Shown here piece after piece: positions 1-10,356 of a stretch of DNA of 64,000 bases. Both the position numbers and the translations under genes were made by a program. The stretch is from the NCBI RefSeq assembly GCF_027921745.1, contig NC_079238.1:2356001-2420000 (forward strand). Direction: 5' to 3'. Position 1 is the stretch's first letter; the number at the start of each line of letters is the position of its first letter. The notes beneath the pieces are model-generated. The model searched no databases, was not told where the DNA came from, and saw only the letters and a list, made by a program, of their open reading frames with translations. The stretch comes from Schizosaccharomyces osmophilus. Lineage: Eukaryota; Ascomycota; Schizosaccharomycetes; Schizosaccharomycetales; Schizosaccharomycetaceae.

Positions 1-607
1 AGTTTTGGACGAGATACTGGTACCCGTTCATCACTGTATTGTTGGCCATTCTCTAAACAATGCTAATAGACTTTTGAGTCATCCTCAGGCTTTCGGGCAA
101 TGTACAAAATGGATTAAGGACAACCTACCTGGTGTAACTGCTGTGCCAGTTAATTCGACAAGTCACGCAGCAGAAATCGCATCTAATGATCAAACGGGCT
201 CTACGCTAGCAATTTCTAGCCAGTTCTGTGCAGATGCATACAACTACAAAGTGTTGGTGAAGGACGTTGAAGATGATCAAAATAACTGCACCAGATTTCT
301 TTTATTAACTTCTCGTGTTTCCAACACAATTCCGATTGCGCCCGAATGTACAAGAGAAAAAAAGACATTTTTGCAGTTCACAGTCTCTCACACAAAAAAG
401 CTTAATTATATTTTTCAAATGCTTCTTCAAGAAAACTCAGCTTTTACGAACTTGGTCACACGTCCCTCTTGTCAAAATCCTTGGACATACGTATACTTTA
501 TAGAGTGCGTCGGTTTGTCACAAACACTTCTGTTACGAATTGAATCAGTTTGTGATGAATTTAGTTTTATGGGAAGTTACGAAAATAAGACTACAAAAGT
601 AGTTTAA
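1..607 (+). CDS. pha2: Prephenate dehydratase, C-terminal part (cut by window edge)
   Basis: The frame is already open at base 2, so the gene starts before the window and about 200 C-terminal residues are present. Prephenate dehydratase converts prephenate to phenylpyruvate in phenylalanine synthesis. The visible part starts with the end of the catalytic domain (HHCIVG, then a stretch ending in ATSSQFCA-like sequence, here AISSQFCADAY). It continues into a region that reads NCTRFLLLT and then an ACT-type regulatory domain, which in this family senses phenylalanine. The first TTG at base 5 is not a start codon. It converges with the Smi1-like gene, leaving about 280 bases of AT-rich 3' sequence between them. 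The identity rests on recognisable family motifs and on the neighbouring gene order shared with S. pombe. Confidence 0.85.
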   Translation, partial: VLDEILVPVHHCIVGHSLNNANRLLSHPQAFGQCTKWIKDNLPGVTAVPVNSTSHAAEIASNDQTGSTLAISSQFCADAYNYKVLVKDVEDDQNNCTRFLLLTSRVSNTIPIAPECTREKKTFLQFTVSHTKKLNYIFQMLLQENSAFTNLVTRPSCQNPWTYVYFIECVGLSQTLLLRIESVCDEFSFMGSYENKTTKVV

Positions 608-891
608 CAATACCCGGAGAGTTCAAATAAGAGTTGAGAATAAAAGTTAATATTTGCAACATAGAAAAATAAATTGCAGTCATTAGTCAAATATAAAAGA
701 AAGAAAATTCAAACAAAAGAGTATTGGTATAAAAGGATAGCTTTCAAATTTATAGTCGAAAGCGTACATCAAAATAGATAGATAGACTGAATGATGGTCT
801 TTTGAAAGTTCAAGCAAGGGTCATTATAACAATAGTGAAAACATGCAAAAATCAAGAATAAACGTACATGTAATCGTTAACAGTTTTTGCT

Positions 892-2340
892 TTAATCTTT
901 TTTATGTTCATTAAAGGCTTCTTGTTCCTCCCCATTTAAAGCGGTTTCCTTCTGAGATTCGTCGGAACCATTTTGCTTTGCTTCCGAAGGAGATTCATTT
1001 TTTTCGTTTTCGACAATTTTGGGTGAAGATTCTTCTTTGGCATCTTCGAAGACTTGTGCTTTGGTCTTTTCCTTATCCTCAGAAGCCAAATTTGATGGTT
1101 TGCTATTCTGAGGCGCATCCATTAAGCCAAGATCTTCCTCCTCGGCTTCTTTCTTCACCAAATGGTCATCATCTTTCGAATAACCATAAAGTGGAACGTC
1201 TTCCAAACCACTTTCCAAAACGGCAGTTGAAGAGCTCAAGTCTTGGTCATTAGAACTTCCTTGGTCCTTTGGAGTAACAGAGGTATTCTTGGACTCTTGT
1301 TTCTTATGTTTTCTCTTTTCGGCCTTACGGGCTCTATACTTTAGAATATCGAGATAGGACCATTGTTCACGGGGAGGACCGTAGATAAGACGCAAGGAGT
1401 TATCTTCCTCATCTACCACCCATTTTCCGTTCTCCATATCGTAAGCCACAATGGCTAAGAAGTCGGCCCAAGAACGGGCAATGACATATTTAGTATCTTG
1501 GTCACGACCGAAGAGAATCACTTGTCCCCAATGCCCAGCGGGACCTGGAGCAAGGTCTACAGCAATGTTATTACCGACAAAATCCTTGGCGAGTGGAATC
1601 CAGCCAGGATGAGCATAAACGCATTGAACAGCACCAGGTGGAAAAGAAGATTGACGGGAAGCGACGGCTTGGTCGATCTTTCCAGCTATAGTGGCTTCAG
1701 CGTAAGACTGAGCAACACGACGCCAAAGCTCAGATTCCTCTTCAATTTCCTCAATATCCAATAATGTAACACCGAATAAGATTCCGGTGAGATGACCACC
1801 ACGATCTTGGCCATCGTGGATATACATACTTTCTCGAACGTCACGAGGTAAAGTGCACTCCAGTTCATACTCAAGGCTGTCAACATCAGCGGCGGTAGCG
1901 CCTGGACATAATTGGCAGTACAGCTCATAATAGTTTTCTTCAGCCCATCGGTCAACGCGTCTCCAAGACTCAGAAACGGGAGCAGGCAAGTTAGCAGTTC
2001 CGTTAGGGTTTATTTCTTGCATTTGGATTTCCATTGCATTGTTGGCAAGTTCATTGGAACGACTTCCCGGAACGTAAGGAACTTTTGTGGGAGCTTGGGA
2101 ATTCGTATTCGAGAGGTTTTGAGTAGAAGTACTCCTGCTGTCGCTCAAGAGTCCAGTTTGACTAGCATTAACGCCAGAATACCCAGAAGTAGCAATGGAC
2201 TGTAAGGGAGTAGGAAGTCTTGAATTTTTGTCACGTCGACTGGGGTTAAATGCAGGATCAGCATGTCTGTTGGCTGTTGTCAAAGACTGGAAAAAAGAAG
2301 TGACTGAATCAGCCACGGAAGAAAACGCGTTTTTTGACAT
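892..2340 (-). CDS. smi1: Smi1/Knr4-family cell-wall (glucan synthesis) regulator
   Basis: A 482-residue protein starting MSKNAFSSV. Residues 1-110 are low complexity and Ser/Asn-rich. Residues about 125-310 form the SUKH/Smi1 domain: it opens with WRRVDRWAEENY, contains LPRDVRESMYIHDGQ and ends near WADFLAIVAYD. After this comes a strongly charged, Glu/Lys-rich tail (about 335-482), typical of fungal Knr4/Smi1, which is disordered. In yeasts the protein links cell-wall integrity signalling to beta-glucan synthase. There is no sign of an intron. The gene lies 3' to 3' with pha2, and its promoter shares the 2341-2977 interval with the 3' end of the ribosomal protein gene. Family assignment is firm. 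The precise role in this species is inferred. Confidence 0.9.
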   Translation of the reverse strand: MSKNAFSSVADSVTSFFQSLTTANRHADPAFNPSRRDKNSRLPTPLQSIATSGYSGVNASQTGLLSDSRSTSTQNLSNTNSQAPTKVPYVPGSRSNELANNAMEIQMQEINPNGTANLPAPVSESWRRVDRWAEENYYELYCQLCPGATAADVDSLEYELECTLPRDVRESMYIHDGQDRGGHLTGILFGVTLLDIEEIEEESELWRRVAQSYAEATIAGKIDQAVASRQSSFPPGAVQCVYAHPGWIPLAKDFVGNNIAVDLAPGPAGHWGQVILFGRDQDTKYVIARSWADFLAIVAYDMENGKWVVDEEDNSLRLIYGPPREQWSYLDILKYRARKAEKRKHKKQESKNTSVTPKDQGSSNDQDLSSSTAVLESGLEDVPLYGYSKDDDHLVKKEAEEEDLGLMDAPQNSKPSNLASEDKEKTKAQVFEDAKEESSPKIVENEKNESPSEAKQNGSDESQKETALNGEEQEAFNEHKKD

Positions 2341-2977
2341 TTCTTTAGGATTAGTTTAGACAAACAAAAAAATCAAAAACAACTAGAGAATTCGTGTCTC
2401 AACAGCGAAGAGAAAGGGAATAAGCACAAAAAGAAGGTGCGAGGGAAAGGAAAATTTTCTTCAGGAAACACAACGTATGCGATACGATGTAAAAGAAAGA
2501 TTGAAGTGCTTCCTAGAAATGATTATCTTCAAAAACGTAAAATGGAATGTTTTCAAAGATATACCAGCAAAATCAATTATAATGCAGCAGAAGATCAGAG
2601 GTACTGGGAGGAAGAGTAGAGGTAATACTTGTCTATGAGAAAATAGCTCTCGTTTTAGCAGCCCTCGAAAGTACGCGTTGGAACACGTAATATAGTAATT
2701 ATTGGAAAAGTCAAAAAGCAAAACTTGCGATGAAATACAGCTCGAAATCAACCATCCAAAAACACGTTCTCCTATGCTAATTACAATTCCTCAACATACC
2801 AGGAAGATTATTTGCCAGTAGAGCTTGGTTACGCTAACGAAATAGATTATTACTCTAATAGTAGTACAAAAAAACATCAGCAAACTAGCAGGTTTCCTAT
2901 AAATACATTATTCAGCGCCTTCATATCCATGACACTGCCGTGAAAGAGTTCCAAACCAATTTCAAAAAGATTGTAGT
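2341..2977. other. Intergenic: smi1 promoter and uL1 gene 3' region
   Basis: About 640 bases, AT-rich. It holds the upstream region of the Smi1-like gene (minus strand) and the 3' end of the uL1 gene. One ACGCGT (MluI cell-cycle box core) lies near 2672. I see no RNA gene or repeat. Confidence 0.5.
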
Positions 2978-3959
2978 TTAATACAAACGGTAGGGTTTAC
3001 CCATCGTAGACTTAATAACCAAGGAACCAATGTTTTGCCAGCCTTTCTTAAGCAAAGAAACCAAGAAGTTAATGGAAAGCATAATATTGGCAATCAATTG
3101 ATCTTCAGTCATTTCGACATGTCCAACAGCAACACCCAAACAAAGGACCTTCTTCAGTTGAAATTTGATGGTAGACTTAACTTCAATAATCTTTCCATAC
3201 AAATCATCATTGTGAGAAACGGGAGTAGGGAATTTACCGGCTATAGCCATCGAGTTAGTAAAAACTCTTCCTTGTCAATGTAATCATTGAAAGGTGGGGC
3301 CTGCGGTTTCCTACGCTCCTTTCAAACTCTACTACTAAGGGAGAACCTTCCTTTTTTAATCTACAGTTTTCCAAAGGAAGATTCTATAGCCCTCGAGTCT
3401 ACATTATGTTTCACAAACAGTACACAAACCACAAGCACTGTGGTTTGTAGTTCCATCCGAACATTTGATGCTACAAGTTTTACAAGGAGAACGTAAGCAA
3501 TGAGAAAGCACAAGACGAGTATAAAGCCCGACCCTTAGCTTCTCATCAACCGTTAGCTTTACACCACTTACCTTTAGATAAACCAGGACCTAACAAACGA
3601 GGGATTTGCTTGATGAGGACTTCGGAAGCAACGAAAGCATCGTACTTCTTAGCCAACTTCTTAACAAGCTTCTTGTTCTTGTTAAGCTTTTTCAAATCGT
3701 CGACGGACATAGCATCAACACCTCCATGCTTAGCACGGTCCAAATCGTGGGCATCACCAAGAATGCAAAGAGCCATGTTAGGACGGGGAACATTGGGCAA
3801 CTTGATAGTACCAGAGAAACGCTTATCACGTTGAGGGTCGTAGTTCTTCAAACCAATTTGAAGTTCTACGGTCTCAGTGAAATGGCGCCTCTTTTGTTCG
3901 GAACCTTTCAAAATACCTTCTATGTTGGTACGAACATTGGCTCCCGATACCTTCGACAT
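2978..3959 (-). CDS. rpl102: 60S ribosomal protein uL1 (L10a/L1), one intron
   Basis: Exon 1 is 3572..3959 and exon 2 is 2978..3240, giving 216 residues, the usual length for eukaryotic uL1. The start chosen is MSKVSGAN; an upstream in-frame ATG exists in the same frame but lies in the leader. Exon 1 ends after a single base G followed by GTAAGT, and exon 2 begins after CTATAG, restoring [17 protein letters not shown], an invariant uL1 stretch. The protein is the L1-stalk component that contacts E-site tRNA. Motifs seen are [30 protein letters not shown] and the C-terminal [10 protein letters not shown]. The promoter has a HomolD box (4037-4044). The 331-nt intron is long for this genus and is described separately. 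The symbol is taken from the syntenic S. pombe gene; two paralogues exist there, so the suffix is by position. Confidence 0.95.
3241..3571 (-). ncRNA. Long structured intron of uL1 gene, possible H/ACA-type snoRNA host
   Basis: The 331-nt intron is several times longer than other introns here. It contains a perfect 10-bp hairpin with 5-nt loop (ACAAACCACA/TGTGGTTTGT, about 3426-3450) and a second about 12-bp stem (CTTCCTTT with AAAGGAAG). It also has an 8-bp pairing TTGAAAGG/CCTTTCAA, and in intron sense an AGATTA (fits the ANANNA H box) and a later ACATTG (ACA with three bases after). No C/D boxes (CTGA is absent). Ribosomal-protein introns often host snoRNAs, so this is a reasonable guess, not an identification. 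Confidence 0.25.
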
Positions 3960-4036
3960 TTTCAAATTTTTTTTTTGGTGTTGTTGACGTTTGAAACCGA
4001 AAATCTGTTTCACTTGTAAAACTGTCGGGTTGGTCT

Positions 4037-4044
4037 TGTGACTG
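4037..4044 (-). promoter_or_regulatory. HomolD box (CAGTCACA) of the uL1 gene
   Basis: CAGTCACA in the orientation of the uL1 gene, 78 bases upstream of its ATG. In S. pombe this octamer replaces TATA in ribosomal-protein promoters. I see no HomolE partner (ACCCTACCCT) nearby. Confidence 0.8.
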
Positions 4045-4242
4045 CTTCATTCGCCTAACGATAAACGCTCTACATCATTAATATACAATTTGTGTCACTT
4101 AGCGTGGATAATGTAAGTAAATAAATAAATAAATTCGATAGCTATGCTAAAAATTTGGTTTCGACTTTTAAAATACATCCTGTACGGGTTTTCCAAACCA
4201 TAACTGAAGATGTATGTAAATAACTAGTCTTCCAATACTTCT

Positions 4243-5118
4243 TTAAAAGGATATAACTTTAGAAAAGGAAGGTTTAGAGGAAGGGGGTGGGCGAGGGTGG
4301 ACCGAGCGATTGTAAGCAGAGTAACCATACTTTGCGTACAGCCAGCCAAAAACACCTCCTCCCAAATGAGCTGCATGATCGAAAAAGGTGTACTGGGCAA
4401 ATCGTTTAGAAACAAGACCCCACGTGTCAAAAGCCATTAGACCCAATAGTGCTACCCCAATTTTGATGGGAATAAAGGGTAGGAAAATGATGGAGACGGA
4501 TGCGTTTGGGAAAAAATACGCTGTAGCAGCAGCAATGGCATATATGGCTCCACTAGCACCCAGGGATCCTGGATGGGCCTTGACACCATAGCGCAGACGG
4601 TTATGGAGCAATGAAGCTAGGTTAGAGAACAATATGGATGAAGTATAGAACGCTAAAAACTGATTTTTTCCAAATACATCAAGGATCGCTGGAGCAAAAG
4701 AATAAAAGGCCATCATATTGAAAAGTAAATGCCAACCAGATTGATGGCTGAATGCGGATACAATAATAGAGGGTAAGTTTACAAAAGTGGGATTCATTAC
4801 AGCGTATTTTTCAAGGGCTCTGTGAAATGCAGGGATTCTCCATAAAGCGAATATACCCACATTTATACCTATAATCGAATAAATGACACTTCGGTTCGAC
4901 CTGCGATCAATAAGGCTTCGAGAATTCCAGGCGCTAGGCTTTTTTTGTTTATCCAAGTATTGCGCTACATAAAAGGTAGCTGATCCTGTTCCAACTGCAA
5001 ATGTAAGTGGTTTCCACAAGGGCGTCGGTCGAACATTTTCTATCCTTATCCAAGGCCTGTAGTAAAATCGTTTTTGCCCAAAGGTCCGAAAAAGTTTCTG
5101 AGAAAAAGAAGAATTCAT
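4243..5118 (-). CDS. rbd1: Mitochondrial rhomboid protease (Pcp1/PARL family)
   Basis: A 291-residue intramembrane serine protease without introns. The N-terminus ([17 protein letters not shown]) is basic and hydroxylated, as expected for a mitochondrial presequence. The rhomboid core has the HxxxN oxyanion motif (H130, N134 in WHLLFN), the catalytic serine in GASGA (S189) and the catalytic histidine in AAHLGG (H251). One extra hydrophobic segment precedes the six-helix core (around 36-52), the arrangement of the PARL class. Family members process inner-membrane proteins such as the Mgm1/OPA1 dynamins and respiratory factors. It is divergent with brf1, across an 808-base spacer. The symbol follows my recollection of the syntenic S. 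pombe gene. Confidence 0.92.
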   Translation of the reverse strand: MNSSFSQKLFRTFGQKRFYYRPWIRIENVRPTPLWKPLTFAVGTGSATFYVAQYLDKQKKPSAWNSRSLIDRRSNRSVIYSIIGINVGIFALWRIPAFHRALEKYAVMNPTFVNLPSIIVSAFSHQSGWHLLFNMMAFYSFAPAILDVFGKNQFLAFYTSSILFSNLASLLHNRLRYGVKAHPGSLGASGAIYAIAAATAYFFPNASVSIIFLPFIPIKIGVALLGLMAFDTWGLVSKRFAQYTFFDHAAHLGGGVFGWLYAKYGYSAYNRSVHPRPPPSSKPSFSKVISF

Positions 5119-5802
5119 ATTCTGTAACCTATTAATGAATCCAATTCTTTACTATTTTACCTAGAATATGATGGACGTAAAATGAAGGAGTTCAACGAAA
5201 GAGGTAAAGGGGAAAGTTGAGGGTCATTGTAAAAACTGACGAGACCGTTTGTATTAAGAAAATCATAAATTTATATTTTATTCGTTTTTAAATTATTTTT
5301 TCCAATAAATACAAGCTAAACCGCCTACGACCATTTACGCCTAAAAGAATGTTGGTTCACAATACATCATGAACAAAGTATTCAAAGTCGAAGAAAGAAA
5401 CAAAGATATTTTTGAAATAAATGGTTTTCAAAAGAACATTGTAATAACGAATATTGAAAACTCATTTTTTTTGCAATTAGCCAAGTAAACGAATTTACAC
5501 TCGTCTTTGTTTACGCTCATAGACTACTAGCATAGAAAGATCACTTTCAGCGGTGATTCCTTTTTTCTTTCTATTTTAATGTTTTATTTAATTTATTGTG
5601 CTCTCTAACGATTTGTTCCATGGTTAAAACCAGACTCAAAAGTATTTTACTTTGTACATGTCTGTCATAGACACCGTTCAATGACTACAGTTTATGCCAA
5701 AGATTAAGAATTATACTAAGAACATTATTTCTGGCTAATATTTACATCCTGCATTTCTATATATCTATGTTATTTTATTTTATATTTGCTTTTTATAGGC
5801 TT

Positions 5803-5813
5803 TGTTTGTTTAC
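5803..5813 (-). promoter_or_regulatory. FLEX (forkhead/Mei4-type) site before brf1
   Basis: The sequence TGTTTGTTTAC is the exact reverse complement of GTAAACAAACA, the FLEX element bound by Mei4 and cell-cycle forkheads in S. pombe. It is 114 bases before the brf1 ATG and directly touches the palindrome at 5814-5851. Function in this promoter is inferred. Confidence 0.5.
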
Positions 5814-5851
5814 ACAAGTCCCCCACATGTATAATTATGTGGGGGACTTGT
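5814..5851. repeat. Perfect 15-bp inverted repeat with 8-nt loop in brf1 leader/promoter
   Basis: Left arm 5814-5828 (ACAAGTCCCCCACAT) pairs without mismatch with right arm 5837-5851, with GTATAATT between. The arms are C5/G5-rich in AT-rich surroundings. As RNA this would form a strong hairpin 75 bases before the brf1 start. As DNA it is a dyad suited to a dimeric regulator. Confidence 0.85.
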
Positions 5852-5926
5852 ATTTCAAACTATGGGCAAAACACTCAGGCATTTGCCTCGACATCCATGG
5901 GTTTCGCATGCCTCTAGTAATTCGAA

Positions 5927-7478
5927 ATGGGATGTCCAAGCTGTGGATCAACAGCTTTTGAATCTGATGTAGCATCAGGAAATACATACTGGTAAGGAAA
6001 TGAATGAATTTTTTGAAATATACTGTGAAGAAAGACTAACAATGGATAACTATAGTTTAGAGTGTGGTGTTGTGGTTGAACAAAATGCAATTGTATCAGA
6101 AGTGACATTTGGTGAAGCCTCAAGTGGTGCAGCCGTAGTGCAAGGCTCTCTCGTCAGTCATGATCAAACACATGCTAGACCTATGGGAGGTCCATTTCGA
6201 AATCAAAGCTCCTTGGAATCCAGGGAAATGACCATTGCAAATGGACGCCGCCGTATCTCAGCTTTAGCAATCGCATTAAAATTGAACGAGCGACATGTTG
6301 AGGCTGCCGTTCGTTACTTTACTCTTGCGATTAACAATAATTTCATTAAAGGCCGTCGGTCGCAGTACGTTGTAGCTTCGTGCCTGTACATCGTTTGCCG
6401 TTATTCGAAAACATCACATATGCTTATTGACTTTTCCGATATGCTGCAAATCAATGTCTTTAAACTTGGCTCCACCTTTTTGAAGTTATGCCGCACCTTA
6501 GAAATTACACTACCCCTGTTAGATCCTTCCTTGTATATTAGTCGATTTGCTGCTCTTTTAGAATTTGGTCCAGAAACGTCTCGTGTTGCCAACGACGCAA
6601 TTCGCCTTGTTGCACGTATGAATCGAGATTGGATGCAGATCGGTCGCCGCCCTGCTGGTATTTGCGGTGCCTGTCTTTTAATCGCTGCCCGTATGAACAA
6701 CTTTAGAAGAAGTGTTCGTGAGATTGTACACGTGGTTAAAGTTGCAGATATCACCATCCAGAAACGTCTTGACGAATTTCGTATTACCGAAAGTGGTGAT
6801 TTATCAATCGCTGACTTTCGCAGTATTTGGCTTGAGGGTCAATCAGATCCTCCAAGTTTTGCGAAAAATCAAAAGACCTATGTCAACCCTTTTGATGCAG
6901 TATCGTCCTCTCCTCCTATAAAAGAATCACCGTCCCAAATAGAGAAAACAGACCCTCCGAACATACAACCACGGGAATCTTCGCCTGTAATGAAATCCGA
7001 AGAATTATCACAAAACGTCAAGGTAGGTTCTCAGGAACAGCAATCTAAACTGTTAGAGGAATCTCAAACTATTCGAAAAGAGGTTTCTGAAACTCTCAGA
7101 CAGGAGGATTTCAAAAAGCTTTCTTCCCAGGTAAATGTCAAGTTGAGCGAAGACGAGATTGTTTTAGGCGATGTAGATGATGACGAGATACAAGAAATAC
7201 TTCTCGATAAAGAGGAAGTAGAAACGAAGACTCAAGTTTGGATGGAATTAAACAAGGAATATCTAGCTGAAGAAGAAGCAAAGAATTTGAAAATTCAGGA
7301 AGATTTGAAGAAAGGAATTGTGAAACAACCTCGCAAGCGACGAAAATATCGTCCCAAGGATAGCACCAGTGATGGACTTGCCAATACTCCTGCCGAAAGT
7401 GCGAAAGAGATGATGCAACAAAGAGCATTTTCTAAGAAAATCAATTATGAAGCACTAGACATGTTATTTAACGAATAG
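5927..7478 (+). CDS. brf1: TFIIIB subunit Brf1, one intron
   Basis: Exon 1 is 5927..5991 and exon 2 is 6056..7478, 495 residues. The 64-nt intron (GTAAGG ... CTAAC ... TAG) splits the zinc ribbon. Exon 1 encodes the first knuckle (MGCPSCGS) and the splice rebuilds YCLECGVVVEQ, the second knuckle, so the upstream ATG is needed for function. Next come two TFIIB-like cyclin folds (about 75-280; GRRRISALAIALKLNERH, RPAGICGACLLIAARMNNFRR). The C-terminal half is charged, with the Brf1 homology block that binds TBP and Bdp1 (LGDVDDDEIQEILLD) and the conserved end KINYEALDMLF. Brf1 recruits RNA polymerase III to tRNA and 5S genes. FLEX and palindrome elements precede it. Confidence 0.96.
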
Positions 7479-7663
7479 GTATATTGCATTTTTGTAGTTT
7501 AGGACATTTAATCATTATGGGTTTAATAGTTAATAATAAGTTTTTTGGGCCTTTTATCTACCAAATCAAGAGCATTGTACTTTATAAATTCATTCGTAAA
7601 ACGACTTATAGTCTATAATAATAATAATCGTAAATACAGCATAAATTATAGCATTGTAGTATT

Positions 7664-8592
7664 CTAAGCAAGTCTGAGGGGCACTGTCGATCCAGTACTT
7701 CCCCGATAAATTTTTGGACCTCCCCTGAATCGTCGTGGTTGAGGAAGATAGCTATCGTCTTTGAAGTGAAACCTTCCATGGTCGTCAACTAAATATTTGT
7801 TAGTGAGTTGCAAATAAAAAAACTTTTGATCATACCTTTGTCTGAGCGATGTTGTAGAGTGTAAGAAGAAGCAGGTATTGGTGATGAAGGAGGATGACTT
7901 GGAGGAGGCGGAGGAGGAGGAGGAGGAAATGTTTGTGAATTTCCAGAGGAGACTCGTGAATTTATAGGCATATGCGAACCTAGGGGTGGAGCTGACTGTG
8001 GAGGCAATGGAGGTGCTTTGGATGGTGCAGATGGAACTGGAGGAGGAGGTGAAGAAGGCACGTTGGTAGGACTTGGCGAGGGTGAAGTTTTCTGGGGCAA
8101 CGAAGTAGGAATACGAGGAGCAGAAGCGGATGGAATAGAAGGTGCCGAAAGAGGAACAGGCGGTGCAGAATATGTAGGGGGAGGAGGGGGAGGAGAAGAC
8201 ATAGGTTTGGACGATATCGGAGGCTGTGGTGGAGACGCAGTGGAAGAAGCCTTTCCTACTTTTCGAAGTTTAGGCATTCCTTGTGAGAAGAGACCACCTA
8301 ACTTAGGAGCACTAGCAGGGACAGCGGGTTCATTTGATCCAGAGGAGCCAGAAGCAGGCATTGGAGGTGCGCCCGCTAATTTACTAGAGCGACCAGCTGC
8401 TTTTGAAGCGTCCCCGACAATACCACCGCCGCCAACGCTAGGAGCAGATCGATCATTTGTTTGTGCCTTTTTTAACTTTGTTCCTTTCTGAATGGAATTC
8501 AGTAAATCGGATCGATCTTTAGTTACGGGAGGAGGAGCGGGTACGGCTGCAGCAGGTGCTGGAGCTGGAGGGGGAGGAGGAGCCGGAGGCAT
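7664..8592 (-). CDS. vrp1: Verprolin / WIP homologue, one intron
   Basis: Exon 1 is 7836..8592 and exon 2 is 7664..7788, 293 residues. The 47-nt intron runs from GTATGA to a TTTAG acceptor with a CACTAAC branch site. The start MPPAPPPPPAP is followed by a WH2 actin-binding motif (RSDLLNSIQKGTKLKK), long proline-rich tracts that bind profilin, SH3 domains and type I myosins, and, only after splicing, the WASP-binding tail (GRFHFKDDSYLPQPRRF and IYRGSTGSTVPLRLA). It therefore tethers WASP/Wsp1 to actin patches for endocytosis. Without exon 2 the WASP-binding end is lost, so the intron call matters. It converges with brf1 at 186 bases. Confidence 0.93.
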
Positions 8593-8958
8593 TTTGCCAA
8601 AATTGTAAAAGTTAAGTCAGTCTAAATCCAAGAAACAATAAAAATCCCTGCGTCTATTTGGTTTTGCAAATAACAGTAAACGCTAAGGGGTATCACCAAT
8701 TTCAACAAGGTACAAAAGTCTGATACCTAAGAATAATTTATATTCAATAAGCAATTAATAAAGGAACTTTCTTTAATGTAGTATTGGAAATTGGCATCTA
8801 TATTGAAAAGAAATTGAGTCGATATCATGAGAAGTAGCATTGTTACCTTTCTTCTTATTGTAGATGCAAGCGTACCAAACTTAGACCTTTGCCAAAACCA
8901 CGGTGTTTTTAATTAATTTTGGTTGCAAATCCACTAGAATAGTATAAAATAAATTCTT
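8593..8958. other. Divergent promoter region vrp1 / leo1
   Basis: 366 bases, AT-rich. A TATA-like AGTATAAAAT lies about 15 bases before the leo1 ATG. Nothing else recognised. Confidence 0.45.
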
Positions 8959-10356
8959 ATGTCTGAGCCTGAAGTGAATTCTTCGAAAGAAGCAAATGAA
9001 GACTTGTTTGGGGGAAGCGACGACGAAAGTTTTACAAAAGACGAGGTTGAAACAACGAACAATGAATCCAACAACGAAATTTTGAATGAAAACGACGAAT
9101 TGAAAGACCATCAGAACGATCAAGAATTATTTTTTGATGAGGAAAGAAATCAGGAAAGTCCAAAGGAAAGGTAAGTAAACGTTGCAAAAAAAAAAGTATC
9201 TTTTTTCACAAGCAGAGGCTTTGGAGGAGACCAACGGGTAGCAATTTGCAATATTTTAGAATCTACAATACCTTGCAAGTAGGAAATGCTAACCTACGTA
9301 TGTAGCAAGCCTGTCAAAAAAATCTTAGAGTCTGAAATTCCTAATTTTCCGTCTCCTGCTCCATTAGATTCAAAAGCGTTTCATGCTCGGATACCAAACT
9401 TTATGTCGGTAGAACATGCTCCTTTTGACTCTGCAAAATACGCCATAGAGGCTGAAGCAGACGAAACATTATTGGCACACGATGTACAGTGGGGACAGCG
9501 TGTAAAGCACAAAGTGGATAATACTATTCGATGGCGCTTTGATGAATCGGGTAACCCCGAATCCAATACTCAGGTAGTCCAATGGTCAGATGGTTCTTAT
9601 TCTCTTCGCATTGGTAACGACATATACGATGCCCAGTCGAAGCTGATTACCCAGCCTACATTCCTCACTACTTCTCATGAAGCTCAGCATCTCCTTCGTG
9701 TCCAAGCGGCCCTCAAAAGAAGTTTTAATTTTCTTCCTTCCGCCATCAGTACGGCTACTACCTCCAAGCTTCCTTCTATGCGAATGAGAGGAACTCCACT
9801 GAGCAATAGAGGCGTTCAAGAAATTGTAACCGAGAAAGATCCTGAACTTCTTAAGCGCGAGGCTGAAAAATTTGAAGAAGAACGGAATCGTGCCCGGCGG
9901 CGTCTCGAGAAAAGAAAATATCTTAATAATTACAAAAATGGGATGGAAGAAGAAGAAGAAGATTTTACTTCCTTCGTTGGTCCTCGGGGTGCCTATTCTC
10001 AAAGAGACGAATCAGCCGAGCAGGATCGCATGGAGCGACTTAAACGAATTAAGCAAGAAGGGGCTGGAGAATATTACAATAACGAAGAAAATTATGAAGA
10101 CGAAGAAGATGAAGGAGCTCTTGATGATTTCATTGAAGACGAGGAGGAAGAAGAGGATGAGGAACCCGTCAATCAATCTAAACACTCTCCTTCCAAAAGG
10201 TCTGTAAGCCCTGAAAGCGAAAGAAATGAAAGAGAAAGTGCATCACCAGATAAGAAGCACGAAGCATCAAATGAAGCTGGTAATGAGTCGGGTGAAGCGG
10301 ACAATGCTGGGCAGCGTAGACCACGACGCCGTATCATTGAAAGTGATAGCGAATGA
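8959..10356 (+). CDS. leo1: Paf1-complex subunit Leo1, one intron
   Basis: Exon 1 is 8959..9170 and exon 2 is 9306..10356, 420 residues. The donor is GTAAGT; the acceptor TATGTAG follows a GCTAAC branch site by 12 bases, and the join is in phase (PKES/KPVKKILESEIPNF). Exon 1 is acidic (DLFGGSDDES). The Leo1 core spans about 75-235, with RIPNFMSVEHAPFD, VDNTIRWRFDESGN, VVQWSDGSYSLRIGN and LPSMRMRGT. It is followed by a charged coiled-coil/acidic tail ending PRRRIIESDSE. Leo1 works with Paf1 on elongating RNA polymerase II and, in fission yeast, limits heterochromatin spreading. A weaker alternative acceptor exists at about 9213 but its reading frame soon meets a stop. Confidence 0.93.

Larger units (their letters stand above)
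5119..5926. other. Divergent promoter region rbd1 / brf1
   Basis: An 808-base AT-rich spacer. A FLEX-type forkhead site and a perfect palindrome (both listed separately) lie close to brf1. Another TTGTTTAC core is near 5506-5513. No RNA gene recognised. Confidence 0.5.

Noticed and set aside
787-800. CTGAATGATGG resembling a D'-C' pair
   Set aside because: No outer C or D box within 100 bases on either side.
4388-4591. Plus-strand frame inside the rhomboid gene
   Set aside because: Antisense to catalytic residues of a clear protein; no promoter or family match.
5168-5241. ATGATGG ... CTGA, possible C/D snoRNA
   Set aside because: C box has only TGATGG, no terminal stem and no guide-like region with support.
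8018-8491. 157-codon Gly-rich frame on the plus strand
   Set aside because: Exact antisense of the proline-rich vrp1 exon; Gly/Glu-rich composition is the mirror of proline codons.
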